A stretch of 64,000 bases of DNA, taken from NCBI GenBank assembly GCA_030247855.1, contig JAPDRN010000004.1, forward strand, positions 682,001-746,000, given 5' to 3'. The DNA is from Knufia peltigerae. Lineage: Eukaryota; Ascomycota; Eurotiomycetes; Chaetothyriales; Trichomeriaceae. The notes under the pieces were generated by a model. That model worked only from the letters and a program-made list of their open reading frames with translations. It had not been told where the DNA came from and did no database searches. Made by a program: the position numbers and the translations under genes. This document shows, in pieces, positions 9,024-20,642 of this stretch; the stretch's first letter is position 1; every line of letters starts with the position of its first letter.

Positions 9024-11971
9024 TCACCTCCCGCCGGTCTTCCTCGCCACACCGATCCTCGTCCGACTCACCTTGTCGGCGAACTTGAGGCTGGTGATGG
9101 TCTCCGAGAGGCACTTCTTCTCCGGCGCCACCATGACAAACATCAACGTCTTGCTGTTGCCTCCCAGGCTGAATTGCAAGAGGTAGGTCAGTTTGCTGTT
9201 CCGGTAAGGGATGTGTCCGCCGCCGGACCCGGTCTGTTGCTCTCGCTGTTGTTGACTCTGCTGTTGCTGGCCCAAGGCACCAATGACGTCCCCCAGGCAA
9301 GACAACGACTTGTTGATGTTTTGGGTCTCCTTGAGTCTGGCCCCTTCGACCTGTGAGTGGGTGAGTCGTTCCGAACCCGCCAGGTCCACCAGGTTGAGCG
9401 TCCCCTTGCACCGTTTACCGGTGATGGAATTGTGGCCGGTCAACTTGAGGATGAAAACCGAGTGACTTCGGCTGCTCCGTTCGTTGGCCTTTGTCGCCGC
9501 CACGGATCTTCGAGACATTGCTTGCGCCAGGATACCCTCGACCTGTTCTTGACTGTCGAGGGCGAGCGTCGTCACGTCGGTGATGGTCGTTTCACACGTT
9601 GCCATGTCGTGGCGGATCTCGTGTCTTTTGGTGTTGTGCTCACCGTCCTTGCCCAAAAGATCTCGCAACTCCTCGTTGTATACTTCGACAAAGCTGCCTT
9701 CCATCGTGTAGCTCCATCCCCTGCCCTCTAGCTCTTTGCTCGTGCTATAAATCTGCCGCAGAGCCTGTGGGATCATACCGTCTTCGGACGACATTGTAAA
9801 AGTCTTGCCGGATCCAGTCTGTCCGTACGCGAAAATACAGACATTATAACCATCAAGAGCCGATTGGATGAGTTGGCTGATCTCTTCAAAGATCTCGGCA
9901 TTGTTGCTCGACGGCGCAAAGACTCGGTCGAAAGAGAATTGATGTGTTTTCGTCGTGACCTTGCCCAAGCTGTTGGTTTCTTCTGGTCCCTTGACCTCGA
10001 TATCTTTCGGGTCATCGTCCGACTCGGGAAAGTTGAACTTGGCCGTCCCTTCAGCTTCGTCTCCATTGGATGGTCGTACACGACAAAACACTCGAATATT
10101 GCCTTTGAGTTCCTGAACTTGGTTGTGTAGCTTCCGTCGAAGCATTTCCTCCTTTCGCAACTTTTCTTCGCATTCGGTCGCTTTTTCTAGAGCCGCATTC
10201 ATTCTCTTCTCCATCATGGCGTATGCTTCCGACTGAGATTTGCTATCCGATTCAAGGTAATCGATCTTGGCTTGTAGTGCTTGTCGAGCATTCTCCATGG
10301 TCGTCGCGTTGGCTCCGGCAGAGCTCAAATTCTGCCGTAGGTCGTCATTGAGTGTCTTCTCTCGAGCAAGATCGGCCTTCAACCTCTCAATTTCAGATCC
10401 GATATTTCTGATCTCTTGCTCTTTGGCCTCAAGGTCCATTTGATGTCTCTGCTTTTCCAACGCCCCTTGAGTGGAGACTTGGCTTATTGCTTGGAGTCGT
10501 TGTGTCCGTTCATCTTCAAGCTCATCTTCCAGTCTCTTTTTCAACTCTCGCAACTCATCCCGATGATCCGATTTTAGTCGCTCCATGTCTTGACGATGTG
10601 CTTGACGGATATTTTCGCACTCGATTCGATGCTCACGCTTGACGTCCTCGATTTCTTCCTCGTTGTCGCGCTGGGCCTCGGTCTTCGCTCGTTCGGCGGT
10701 CTCGAGTCGGAATTTCGTCGTTTCCAACTCGCACCTAAGCGATATCACGTTTTCCGTGAGTTCTTTTCGCTCCTGTTCTAGGCCGGCAAGGGTGGACTTG
10801 TAAGCATGGTTGGCCTCCTTAGCCTCCACGTTGTCTTCCATCGCTTGCTTGTAGTGCTTGCACACGTCTTCGTACATTCTTTCCATATTGCTGTATTGTT
10901 CTTCGGGATCCCAGGCTTCTAGATCAGAATACTTGGTCAGCTTTTGTCCTGTTTTGTTTTTACGAGGAGACGGCGTGCTCTTGGGAAACGGCGGAGGACT
11001 GAACACTGATTTCCCCAGAGCCTTGGGCACTCTCGGGGATGGCCTAGGGACTTTGGAAGGGCTTCCCGAACGCGCCTTCGACTTGGGAGTCTCGGGAAAC
11101 AAAGACAATTCCGCCATCTGAGCGGTGAGTGAAAAGGCTCTCGAGTTCTCTCGTCGAAGTACCTGGGGATGGTTCGATGATCCTGTGCATCTCATGGGGG
11201 AGATGTTCCGTGCGTCTCTCTTGGGCATATACACGGCAGTCCTCGAGGGGTTCATGGGGGCACGGGGAGTGAAGTTTAATTGGGGATCGGAAAAATCAAT
11301 CATACGTTTATTGTTATTGGGTCCTTCTTGGTTTTCAGCTCGGGTATCCATCGACGTCGTTGGCCTTGGGTTGGCCATTCTCGTCCCTCGCTCTTTCGCC
11401 AGTGATGATTTGGGTCGGGCGAGACTCGATACCGGTCGTAGACCCGATGGTCGGATGCCGCTGCCTACACTCATCGAGAATGATGAAGACGTTGTAGAGT
11501 TGGATGTGTTTCTCGATTGATTCGAATTGCTCCGGTAAGATTGGGAAAAAGAAGACGGATTGCTGCGGCCATGAACTGTAGACATGACTGCAGAGCTCAG
11601 AGCCGCATTCGATCGAGGTGCAGCCGGTGGTATTCTCGGAGGCTCGCCCGCGCGTTCAACAAGAGTCTTGCGTTTCGCGGCCGGTTCGGGCACTGTGGAT
11701 GTTTATCAGCATCTATCTCCCCGTCTCTTTCTCTTCTGGTCTAGGACAAACAGTTGGATCCCTGGCGCTTGTGGCTAGCGAAGCCAGGAGGAGGCATGGC
11801 ACTTCGAGAGTTGCTTGCCGATGAGCTCAGCTCTGATAAGTGCTTCTGAGGTGATGGGAGCCCATGGCGAGCAGGCTGTGGGAGTTGAGAAACAAACTGC
11901 GATTCCATTATTGTCAACAAATGCAAGTTTTGACCCTGGGGTTGCGCTCATACGTTCTCGGTGTCAGCCAT
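9024..11971 (-). CDS. klpA: kinesin-14 (C-terminal motor, KlpA/Kar3 type), 943 aa, three exons
   Basis: Exons on the minus strand are 11971-11954 (MADTEN), 11896-11752 and 11692-9024. Introns of 57 and 59 nt have GTATGA and GTTTGT donors and TTGAC/CTGAT branch-like sites, and both phases fit. The first ~310 residues are basic, Ser/Pro-rich and disordered (microtubule-binding tail), followed by a long coiled coil (about 320-590). The motor fills the last ~350 residues: RVFCRVRPSNG neck-motor junction, P-loop GQTGSGKT, switch I NERSSRSH, switch II LVDLAGSE, then IPYRNSKLT. A motor after the coiled coil identifies the minus-end-directed kinesin-14 class, which acts in spindle assembly. A Gln-rich insertion sits between the switch II helix and IPYRNSKLT. 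The protein ends shortly after the LKFADKV helix, so nothing is missing. The two small 5' exons are inferred from splice logic only. Confidence 0.88.
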
Positions 11972-12517
11972 TATGATACCTGTAATCCAGTGCTTCAATC
12001 AACAAAGTCACCAAAATAACATCAAACAGCCATCGCTTTTTCACTGTATCATTTAGATATGGGTGAATATGTTGCCGCCATGGAGTTGATTGTCCCCGGG
12101 ATTCGTTGATATGGAACTAGTACCGAAGGGGTTAGAAGTAAACATCGCCTCCTACCCAATCACGGTCCAACGCGGGCTCGAGAAGCGAGAACAGCCACCA
12201 CGACAGATAATTGTCACGATACAAATCAATCTTGAACCATGATTGCTATTTATTGGAACGCTTGCAGTCGGTTAAAATGTTGACGTTCGCACCTCATCCT
12301 CCGTTTATAGCACTCTACTCTCTTCCACACCTTTCAAAATTACAAAGTGACCGGTGACATCTTCCACTTGTAACGCTTCGTCTTTTTTCATCTTGACTCG
12401 TCGTGTGAGACACACTTGTTGAATTGGGATCATCTTGAGACTCTGGCTTCTGATTGTGTGTCATTCACTATCTAGATCAACAGATATCGTCATGCTTGTG
12501 TGAAAAGTCGCAATCGT
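11972..12517. other. intergenic, kinesin promoter
   Basis: 546 bases between the start of the kinesin gene and the 3' end of the PLP-enzyme gene, both on the minus strand. No ORF worth reporting. Confidence 0.5.
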
Positions 12518-13777
12518 TTACCAATCTGCAATGTTTTTCCTTTGTGGATCCTGGACGCTTTTCCCGGCACCTTCAGTGATTACTTCGTCCAACACCTTGA
12601 CCAACCCCTTCACCTCCTCGGCTGTGTTGTAATGGAGCAGAGAACACCTAATCACTCCATCGTCCGCATCTGGTATGCCCAATACCTTTTCACACAACCT
12701 CTTGCTGTAGAAGTGGCCATTTCGACATCCAAAGTCCGACCGCGCCTCTATCGCATCAATGATGCCGATCGAACTTTGGCCCTTGACTCTGAAACTGATC
12801 ACCGGGACTCGAAGTTTCCTGTCCGACGAAGGTTCTCCGTATATTTTGATCGTATCCGGCTTGGACCTCAGATATGACAACAGTATTTCTTGGATTTCCT
12901 GCTCCTGCCGGGAAACTGCGTCCCAGCCGACTTTGTCGATATACTCGACGACCTGTGGTATGGCCTGGGTGCACTCATAACTTCCGGCCGCGAGACCGAG
13001 CATTTCTTCCAGCGTGTCCCTCGATTTGAAATAGTGTCCCAGGCTCTGCAATTCGTTCTTGGCCTTGTCGCTAACATACAACATCGAGACGTGCGGCCCA
13101 TACACCTTGTACCATGAGAATGAGTAGAAATCAACACCGAAGGCCTTAACATCGACCGGCGCATGTGGAGCATAGGCCACCGCGTCGACGCAAAACAACG
13201 TGTTTGGGTTGGTCTCCCGGATGACCCTGGAGAGACTCGCAACGTCTGTAACCGTGCCCAAGATGTTCGAGGTGTGCGTGCAGCAGACCAAGCGTGTCTT
13301 GGGAGTCAGAAGCGCCTTGAGATCATCCGGCTCCAACCTCGGGTTTGAATTGGTGTTTTTGGTTGGGATCCACCACTTGACCGTCAGTCCCTTCCATTCC
13401 GCCAGTTGGACCCAGGGTGCCAGGTTTGCCTCGTGGTCGAGATTCGACAGGACGATCTCCGAGCCAGGCTCGATCTTGAGAGCTATGGACAGGTTTCGAA
13501 ACAACTGTGTCGTTGACGGGCCAAAGACGACCTCGTTGGGAGACGCGTTGATATACTTTGCACCTGCCAGGTAACCTTGGTTGAATTTGCTTGTCGAGGT
13601 TTGAGATACAGGATAAGATGCTCCCAGCTGGACATTGGTCGAAGAAAGGTATGTCGAGATGGAATCTATGACCGTCTTGAGGACCTGTGACCCTCCGGCA
13701 TTGTCCATAAAGACCTGCTTTTGAGCCAAGGCAGGGAATTGTGCCCTGGTGGCCTGTAAATCGAGTGTTGAAGGCAT
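12518..13777 (-). CDS. class V aminotransferase / cysteine-desulfurase-like PLP enzyme, 419 aa
   Basis: A fold-type I PLP enzyme read without introns. I start it at 13777 (MPSTLDL), where the family normally begins; the frame stays open to 13855 upstream. Landmarks in order: VFMDNAGGSQ near residue 25, the NEVVFGPSTTQLF segment, SNLDHEANLAPW (the histidine that stacks on PLP), CVDAVAYAPH (aspartate to the pyridine nitrogen) and FYSFSWYKVYGPH, whose lysine should form the Schiff base. C-terminal GCRNGHFYS and a final small domain follow. The family includes cysteine desulfurases and selenocysteine lyases; the cytosolic fungal members of this branch have no proven substrate. A mobile active-site cysteine loop is not obvious, so desulfurase activity is an inference. 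It lies in tandem with the kinesin gene. Confidence 0.85.
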   Translation of the reverse strand: MPSTLDLQATRAQFPALAQKQVFMDNAGGSQVLKTVIDSISTYLSSTNVQLGASYPVSQTSTSKFNQGYLAGAKYINASPNEVVFGPSTTQLFRNLSIALKIEPGSEIVLSNLDHEANLAPWVQLAEWKGLTVKWWIPTKNTNSNPRLEPDDLKALLTPKTRLVCCTHTSNILGTVTDVASLSRVIRETNPNTLFCVDAVAYAPHAPVDVKAFGVDFYSFSWYKVYGPHVSMLYVSDKAKNELQSLGHYFKSRDTLEEMLGLAAGSYECTQAIPQVVEYIDKVGWDAVSRQEQEIQEILLSYLRSKPDTIKIYGEPSSDRKLRVPVISFRVKGQSSIGIIDAIEARSDFGCRNGHFYSKRLCEKVLGIPDADDGVIRCSLLHYNTAEEVKGLVKVLDEVITEGAGKSVQDPQRKNIADW

Positions 13778-14572
13778 GATATTGTCAGTGATGCTCAACT
13801 GGTCTTTCGTATAACTGTTCAATACTTCGAAGATTTTCCTGTCTTTATAGTACAAGTTCTGAGTCTTGCCAGAACAACTCTGGAAGAATTGAAGTAGTCC
13901 AGAAATAACTCACAAGCTGAATGAGGAAGGTGGACAATCCCGCCCTTTGGCTACATACAATGCAATGATGAGGAGAAGATGTTGGGCATCGTCGGCGAAG
14001 GCCGCAAACAGCCCCATGAAATCATCTTCTTCTCCAGTCGTTTGGACCTCCCAGAAACGTCGGCAAACCTCATCGGGCAACTTCGTCGGGCAACCTCATC
14101 GTCGCCCCTAGAGGCTGGGAAAGATGGAAATAAATAGAAAGGCCACTCAAACATTTATCCCCACTAGAGCATACCGACCTAAGGTATCAACTGACATCTG
14201 CCGACAACCACCTCTGGCTGATGCTTCTCCTGATTCTCGCTCGCTTGGAACCGCGGGTCTCCTCGTCCCAGCCCGATGGTTCTCGGACCGCGGAACATTC
14301 ATGTTCGATAGCTACGCAAGGGCACTGTAGAGGTTCTGTCTCATCGGCAACGGGATAGTAGGTCTGGATGACATGTATTTCCCTTTGTAGGAGCATTGCG
14401 ACTACTATTGATACTTCCTTGCGATCAACGTAGGCCCTCCATCAAATAGTCTACTAACGTCTAGCATGCAGGGATCGATCACCTGCTAGCACCCACATCT
14501 ATGGTCTGCGCCAACATACAAATCTTCATCTCTCCATTGCAATTGCTAAGGCTGGAGGACCAGTCACACGGA
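13778..14572. other. intergenic, PLP enzyme to transporter
   Basis: 795 bases. No supported gene; ORFs of 67-69 codons at 13951-14396 are unlike any protein I know and overlap each other. Confidence 0.5.
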
Positions 14573-16498
14573 TCAAATGATGTACCTGAAGGTTCTAGAT
14601 CCCTCAATGAGGAGCTTGCCCTGATCGGCCTTGCGATTCATCCATCGCATCCAGATGATGGTCAGGGCAACCAGGATAAGCGTGAAAAGAACCATGGCAC
14701 CCACGGCAACCACACCAGGGACGTATCTTGGAGAATCCTGAAAACGGCATCTGGTATCAGTCCAAAGATTCAGTTGGAGGGTGAAGAGAAAAAGTGTTTC
14801 GGCGGCCGTGCCGCACGGTCTTACCTGTTGCCGGAACACCAAGGCAGAATAGATGCCACCGATGGCAGAAATACCAGTCACCCACGCAGAATAAACATTC
14901 CTTTCTGCATCTGTCCTGATGTTGTTCATTCCCCAGGCGTTTGCAGAGATCAGCATCGCACTGCATCCAGCCTGACCCAGAAAGGAACCAGCAAAACGAG
15001 TTGGGCCCGATGACGGGAATGCTATCATGCAAAGACCGACGATGGTGATGGTGCAATGCCCAAGAACGAAGTATCCTCGCAAACGAATCTTGTCTGAAGC
15101 CCAGGACAAGCCAAAGGCGTACATCGTGGCGAAGGCCGCCGGAGGTGCCGTGAGAATCAGGGACAGCTGCATCGAGTATCCAAGAGATTTTCGGAAGATG
15201 ATGGGCAGGAATAGGAGGAAGCTGTACGACCCAGCTGCGCCAGCTAGGGCAAGGATTGCACTGAGACTCAATTAGCTTTCTTCTTAGTCTGTGCCCAGCA
15301 CGAGTCGGATGTAACCCACAATGCCCACATGTGTGGCCTTTTCAGAATCGACTTGATAACCTTCCAGGTGACCTTACTTTCTTCAAAGTCTCCACGGTCC
15401 TTTAGCAGGCTCTGCTTGACTACATCCTTCTCTTCGGTGCTCAACCATTTGTTCTTTTCGACATTGTAGGGCATATCTGGTATGACAAACCATGCAAGGA
15501 CTCCAAATCCGATGGTAAGTGCCCCTTCTACGATGAAAATCCACTTCCATCCATCGCGCTCGGGATTGTGGGCAATTTGAGTCAAGCCGTACGCGAGGAT
15601 GTTACCGAAGGATGAGATCATTTGCCCAATCAAGTAGTAACCGGCCGCTCTGCGTAAGTCGCCAGAGTTAGCCCATGGGATCACGGTGCCGTCTGATCTG
15701 GCATATTGTCGACATACCTCTTCTGATAGTCGTACTTTCGATACCAAGAAGACAGCAAGTATATTGCACCAGGAAAGAGGCCCTAGCAATGTCAGCACTG
15801 CCTGGAGTATCAATTCAACCGGCTCTTTGCCGGCCATGTTCATTGACTGCACGAACCGCTTCCACACAACCCAACACGACTCTCAACACTGAGAGAACTC
15901 TCCAATCTCTGACGAAGCCTACACATAACGTGACGATTCCCCAAGTAACGCACAGGGCAGACAGCCAGTTGGCAGGGCCAACTCTCTGCAGAGCGAGGTT
16001 TGACGGGAGCATCCAGATGACATAGCCGACGTAGAAAACCAAGACTGGAAAAGGGAAGTCAGTAGCTTTTCTATACATCCTCTGCTACTTTGACGCTAGA
16101 TCCAATTTACTCACTGGCAATGGAAGACCTGTTGGACACTTCCAGATCCGTCGCCTCGTCCAGCCCAGCAACACGTGCACCTCCAAAGTTGTTTCGGTCG
16201 ACCAGAGAGAAGACATACAGGCCGCCCAGGATGGGCACCAAGCGCAGGTCGACCTTTCGCCTGTTCAGACATCAGGTTAGTGTTCAAACCAACCCTGCAG
16301 AAGTGGAAGCTCGGCCACACACATTGCTCGCCCTAGGAGGGCCTCCTGCTCCGGCGTCAAATATTCCAGAGCGTCATTGGTCTGCTTATCTGTCTCGATA
16401 TAGACACCAGTGCCTTTGTCAAGGTCAGCCTCTAGTTGGCTTCGTCGAAACATGTTGGAATCCATGTCCGTCGTGGATTTGTGTGGAGAGTTGGTCAT
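14573..16498 (-). CDS. MFS transporter, Dal5/allantoate-permease (anion:cation symporter) family, 501 aa, seven exons
   Basis: Exons: 16498-16323, 16260-16115, 16044-15857, 15782-15718, 15649-15320, 15260-14825, 14737-14573. All six introns (59-87 nt) have GT..AG ends and compatible phases. The spliced protein reads VDLRLVPILGGLYVFSLVDR at the first membrane helix, then VFYVGYVIWMLPSNL, the family motif VEAGLFPGAIYLLSSWY, RAAGYYLIGQMISSFGN, an inter-domain loop with WLSTEEK, and the second six-helix bundle from AGAAGSYSFLLFLPIIF onward. This is the standard Dal5-type order; members import allantoate, nicotinate, pantothenate or similar organic anions at the plasma membrane, and the substrate here is not determined. 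The frame is open to an alternative ATG at 16528. Despite the frequent frame changes in raw sequence, the gene looks intact. A decayed gene lies just upstream. Confidence 0.88.
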
Positions 16499-17282
16499 GT
16501 TTTCCAAGGTGGAAGGAAAGCCTTGCACAGTACTTCTTCTCGAGGGTCATCAATGCTCTTATACAGATCGCACGGCCATTACTCGTTCCATGGATCTGAG
16601 ATGTGGCGTCCCTCGCTTCCCCGGAACTTGCTCAAGGTTCCAGTTTCGATCCGCGGGCCGAATGAGTGGTCATACACCCAATCCCGGGGCAAAAGTGTGG
16701 GGAGTGGGGGAATCGAGAACGCTGTTTGTGTAGGTAGTTGATGCATCGACCTATCATCTCATGTGGTGATGATGAATTCCTCTCGCCACGTTGGGTTGTG
16801 GGTTTGTTTCTGGATGACCCTGCACAGTAGGGTTAAAAGGTGTAAAGTCTCGGACCTGGCAAAGTCCCGCGGCCCATCACCAGTGCAACCGCTTCCGGCA
16901 GACAGAAGCATGTCGGAAGATTGGGTAGGAAAACGTACTACGCCCAGAACGCCTAATGTTTGGACGGCAAGTTGAGCTTTGGTCAAAAGACGCTCGTATG
17001 GTGCACGCCGAGATTTTCGCAGATAGATGTTGAAGTTCTTTGAAAGCGCGGGCGGATGGAGCAGTTGAGACGATAAATGCCTTGTCAGTAGAAATAAGTC
17101 ATGAGGGCGAAAATAGTGGTGGAGTGCCTTGTACAAATATCGCTTTGCTTGTGCGATGGTCGGCAGGCTGCAGTATTTCCCATTACCAGTCTCTTCCAAG
17201 AGGCTTCAACAATTTGCCTGGTTGGGGCTCTTTGCGATAGAACTTTTCCTTCAGCTTCGAAATGCATCGGTGCCGCAAATGA
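16499..17282. other. upstream region of transporter
   Basis: Nothing firm. A minus-strand ORF of 146 codons at 16759-17199 has no recognisable domain, a plus-strand ORF overlaps it, and neither is supported. Confidence 0.4.
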
Positions 17283-17880
17283 TCATTTCTTCTTTAGAGC
17301 AGAATCATTTTCCACCATCCTCTTCTTCCAACTGATAAAGGCTTCGTCCTTCTCCTCGCCCATATATTCTGCCCACGCCGCAAACTCCTTGCTCGTTTTC
17401 GGCTTCAACACGTTCGATGTCTCCGTTGCCGGGATTTTGTTTTGTATCAATTTGGATCGGCATGATTTAGAGTCATCGCCTTCTGGGTTAGACTCCTAGG
17501 TAACGTGTGAATCGGTAGAAGAGCTTACCCATCCTTGCAAGTGGTCGATGTGTGGTATTGACAGGGGATTCAATGACGTTCAAAATGGGGTGGGGAATTG
17601 CAATCCTGAAGTCGCGGAATTAGGCCCTTGTTACTTACACTTGAGAGGACTGCCACGTCGCCCTTTACGATAAGTCTCTGTCGATGCTTGTATCTGTCTC
17701 GGGTCCATGTGTATGGAAGAGGGGCCTCAAGACCAGGAATAAGCCGAGTTTCCTCCAAAGCCCTCATCCTTCCCAGTGAATGGAGGGATACAACATTGCT
17801 GCCTCATTCACCTCCTTGTTCCAGTCGGTTTGGAACTCCAGCGCAAGCCCATCATCCACGCATGGTACAAGGACTTCGAG
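17283..17880 (-). pseudogene. frame-broken relic of an unrecognised protein-coding gene
   Basis: On the minus strand several protein-like pieces follow one another but cannot be joined cleanly. From upstream: a piece with EVLVPCVDDGLALEFQTDW at about 17880-17775, ending IHWEG then TGA. In the next frame, MRALEETRLIPGLEAPLPYT and RLIVKGDVAVLSS run to 17639. In another frame, IAIPHPILNVIESPVN lies at 17605-17529. Last comes a clean C-terminus (17495-17283) ending EYMGEEKDEAFISWKKRMVE and a lysine run before TGA. The first junction looks like a one-base loss. The gap at 17638-17606 is only 33 nt, too short and out of phase for a fungal intron. I do not recognise the family. A multi-exon functional gene with unusual splicing is the alternative. 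Its position upstream of the transporter suggests a former metabolic partner, but that is speculation. Confidence 0.4.
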
Positions 17881-18875
17881 ATAGGCATTCAATCATTGAT
17901 GTGGAGCACACGCCATTGAATGAGCAACAGGGGTTGCTGAGAGGTATGCCTAGTAAGTGAAGACAGGATTGTGATCGAACACATGTGAAGCATCAACGTT
18001 GAGGTATTTATCACATGCCAAACCAGCAGGCTGGAAAGTGTTCCACGCACGCCTTGCATGATGTGAGCCAACAGGGACATGACCATGCGGCATGGTAACC
18101 CGAGAAATCCGAAGATTGTTGCATGGTACAAGAAGGGGAGACAAGGGCTCTCAACGGGCCACAGACCCCTGCACAATGCCACACAAGCACTTTCTCTGTG
18201 CCCACCGAGCGTCCCTTACATACGGTTCCGCGGGTTGACCCACCAGGACACTAGACCAGGGAGAAGAGGACACTACATACTCGAATGAGTACGGTAGCGA
18301 GAGATGCGACGAGTAGATTCTGTACCAGTATACAGCATGAACCCGAGAAATATAGTTGTCAGGTTCGTGGAAATGGTAGTGTGAAGAGTGTTAAGGTCAT
18401 TAACTGATTGCCAAGACTCGCCCAAAAGCTGAAGCATCGACCCAAATCCGGCGATTATCTACGACTGCAATGGAAACTGGATGATGCGGTCATGAGCATG
18501 TGAAAATCCTTCGTCTTGCTCTTTCTCTTCATCTTCATATCAACCCAACTCAGTATCATCAAAACCAACGAACCAGTGTCCTGCATCGAGTCTACTCTCC
18601 CACCATGCCCAATGAATCTTAGATCCGCCACAGTATTACACGCGATTCTTCTCCAACTCTGGCCATATCATCCAACTGCGCCTTCTATTGTCATGTACCG
18701 GTAGTTCGCCTGCGCCGATTTCTTTGTCCACTCGGATCAATCCAGCACTTGGGTTTGTTATCTCATGGAAAGATCGTTTTGACGGTCATGCTCCGATACT
18801 TTTCTCATATATTCCGACTCCTCCGTTGAATCTCTAGCCTCGCCATTTTTTTCAAGGTACACTCCCAAGCCCGCC
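17881..18875. other. intergenic, possible further relic sequence
   Basis: About 1 kb upstream of the acyltransferase gene. On the minus strand, 17950-18205 shows open stretches in all three frames, one of them hydrophobic. These may extend the relic at 17283-17880, but no consistent reading was found. The rest (18250-18875) shows nothing. Confidence 0.3.
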
Positions 18876-20024
18876 ATGGAGAAGTTCTCGCAATTCCGCG
18901 ACAAAGGTATGTCTAGGATATGCCCACAGGAGCAATCACTTGTGTTGCCTGTTGCTGACCCGTATGCTTAGGCTCTGGCATTGCACCATTTCTTCCAATT
19001 CCTCACGAACCCGCCGGCATTGCCCTACCTTTCCATGCCTTTCTCTTTGTCTTCCGAGTCCCATTACTTCTGATGTTTGCAATATCATATTTTTTGGTTC
19101 TACAATGGATGCCTATAGGCGTATTGGGGAGGAAGGCGTCGTTATGGTGTATACTAGGAATCCCTGGGATATGGTGGATTGACTTGCAAATTGATGGAGT
19201 GAAGAAAGGGTATGAGTTTGCGCACCCATCTTACATGGCGTGTGTGTGCTAAATTCCACAGGTCACTGGCGAAGAACAGCACTCGGATACCTCAGGCTGG
19301 GTCAGTAATAGCATCTTCGCATGCTTCGCCCATCGATGCTTTATATCTGGCTGCTATTTTCGACCCAATTTATGCAGCGACATATCCGAATACCAGACTC
19401 GTCGAACCGATCTCCCTTTTCACCGCTATATGTCGGTCATTTACACATCCGAAATCGAATCCTCCTGATGGTGCCAAATTGGTTGATATAGGGGCCCTAG
19501 TCGCACGAAACCCCGATCGCATACTAGTGGTGTTCCCCGAGTGTACCACTTCCAATGGGAGAGGCATCCTACCTATGAGCCCCAGTCTCTTGAACACACC
19601 ACCAAGAACCAAAGTCTTTCCTGTCAGTCTGAGATTTACACCTGCAGATGTCACAACACCAATTCCACATGCCTACCTCACCTTTATGTGGAATTTGTGC
19701 AGTAGACCGAGCCATTGCATAAGGATTCGTATAGCCGAGTCCGTGTATAACACGTCAAAGCGAAGTCCGGAACCAGCGGCCGCCAAAGTATCGTCGTACA
19801 CAACAAATTATCTCGACACGTTGGCATCTGACGGTACAGGAAGTGACGCGGACACGCTTGTGGGTGGTGAAGATTCCGAAGGTCCCACGACCAAAGAAGA
19901 ACGAGCATTTCTAGACAAGATTGCCGAGGCGTTGGCTAGACTGGGCCGAGTCAAAAGAGTCGGATTAGGGGTTAAGGACAAGACGGAGTTTGTGGCCATG
20001 TGGACGAAATCTCGGAGACGATGA
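18876..20024 (+). CDS. loa1: lysophosphatidic acid acyltransferase-like protein (Loa1/Vps66 type), 343 aa, three exons
   Basis: Exons 18876-18906, 18972-19209 and 19262-20024; introns of 65 and 52 nt, GTATGT and GTATGA donors, phases consistent. The product starts MEKFSQFRDKGSGIAPFLP. It has a hydrophobic segment from about 35 to 95 (VFRVPLLLMFAISYFLV and a second stretch to WWIDLQ) that should anchor it in the ER or lipid-droplet membrane. The PlsC-type acyltransferase signature H-x4-D is seen in SSHASPIDALYLA, followed by a VVFPECTTSNGRGIL segment, the second acyltransferase block (P-E-x-T/G). The fungal Loa1 (Vps66) group acylates lysophosphatidic acid for phosphatidate and triglyceride synthesis. 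An acidic DADTLVGGEDSEG loop lies near the C-terminus. The C-terminal end is basic (SRRR). Activity is inferred from the motifs. Confidence 0.85.
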
Positions 20025-20642
20025 TGTTATACGAAGCAAGGGGGGGAACGAACAGCAACAATTTATGTATTAGCGGCATTATCTGCAAGGCTAGGAATGA
20101 AAAAGGGTCCCGAAGTCGAAAAGCACAATGAATTGATGAATGAGATTGACATTCCAGAAGCCTTGTGAGATTGCTGATCAATCTCAGGCCGTTGGAAATG
20201 GGGTCAGTTGACTGGTGTCAACACTCATGTGGCAGTTATACCCAATTTTACAAACATTCGGTCTGTGCGGTCCACGATACCCATGACCAACTATCCTACC
20301 ACCCTCGTGCATACTCACTCTCTTTACGCGAGATGTCCAAATCTCTTTATCGAACGCGACCACGCGAGAAATAAAGATCCCTGCATGACGCAGGTTTTTC
20401 GGTGTCGTCGTCGACCTACCATGTCTCGAAGCGTGGTATAGATACTGGAAGCTCTACAAAACTTTCATCCTGCAACCAAACACCTCACCTCAGTTTCAGC
20501 ATATACCTGGAAATACCTCCCTATCTGAATGCCTCACTGATCATCAGTATCGGTCGCGAATCTTGCACCTGCCACGAGCACTTAATCACATTCCCCTTTT
20601 ACAATGTCACCCTCTGACTTTTTTCGAGTCCGGTCTCAATCC
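20025..20642. other. intergenic, acyltransferase to GPI protein
   Basis: 618 bases; nothing coding is supported. Confidence 0.5.

Noticed and set aside
14573..16528. Frame changes in the Dal5-type transporter that first suggested a broken gene
   Set aside because: Six GT-AG introns in the right phases rebuild a full family-like protein.
16759..17199. 146-codon ORF on the minus strand upstream of the transporter
   Set aside because: No signal peptide, domain or family resemblance; an overlapping plus-strand ORF is equally open.
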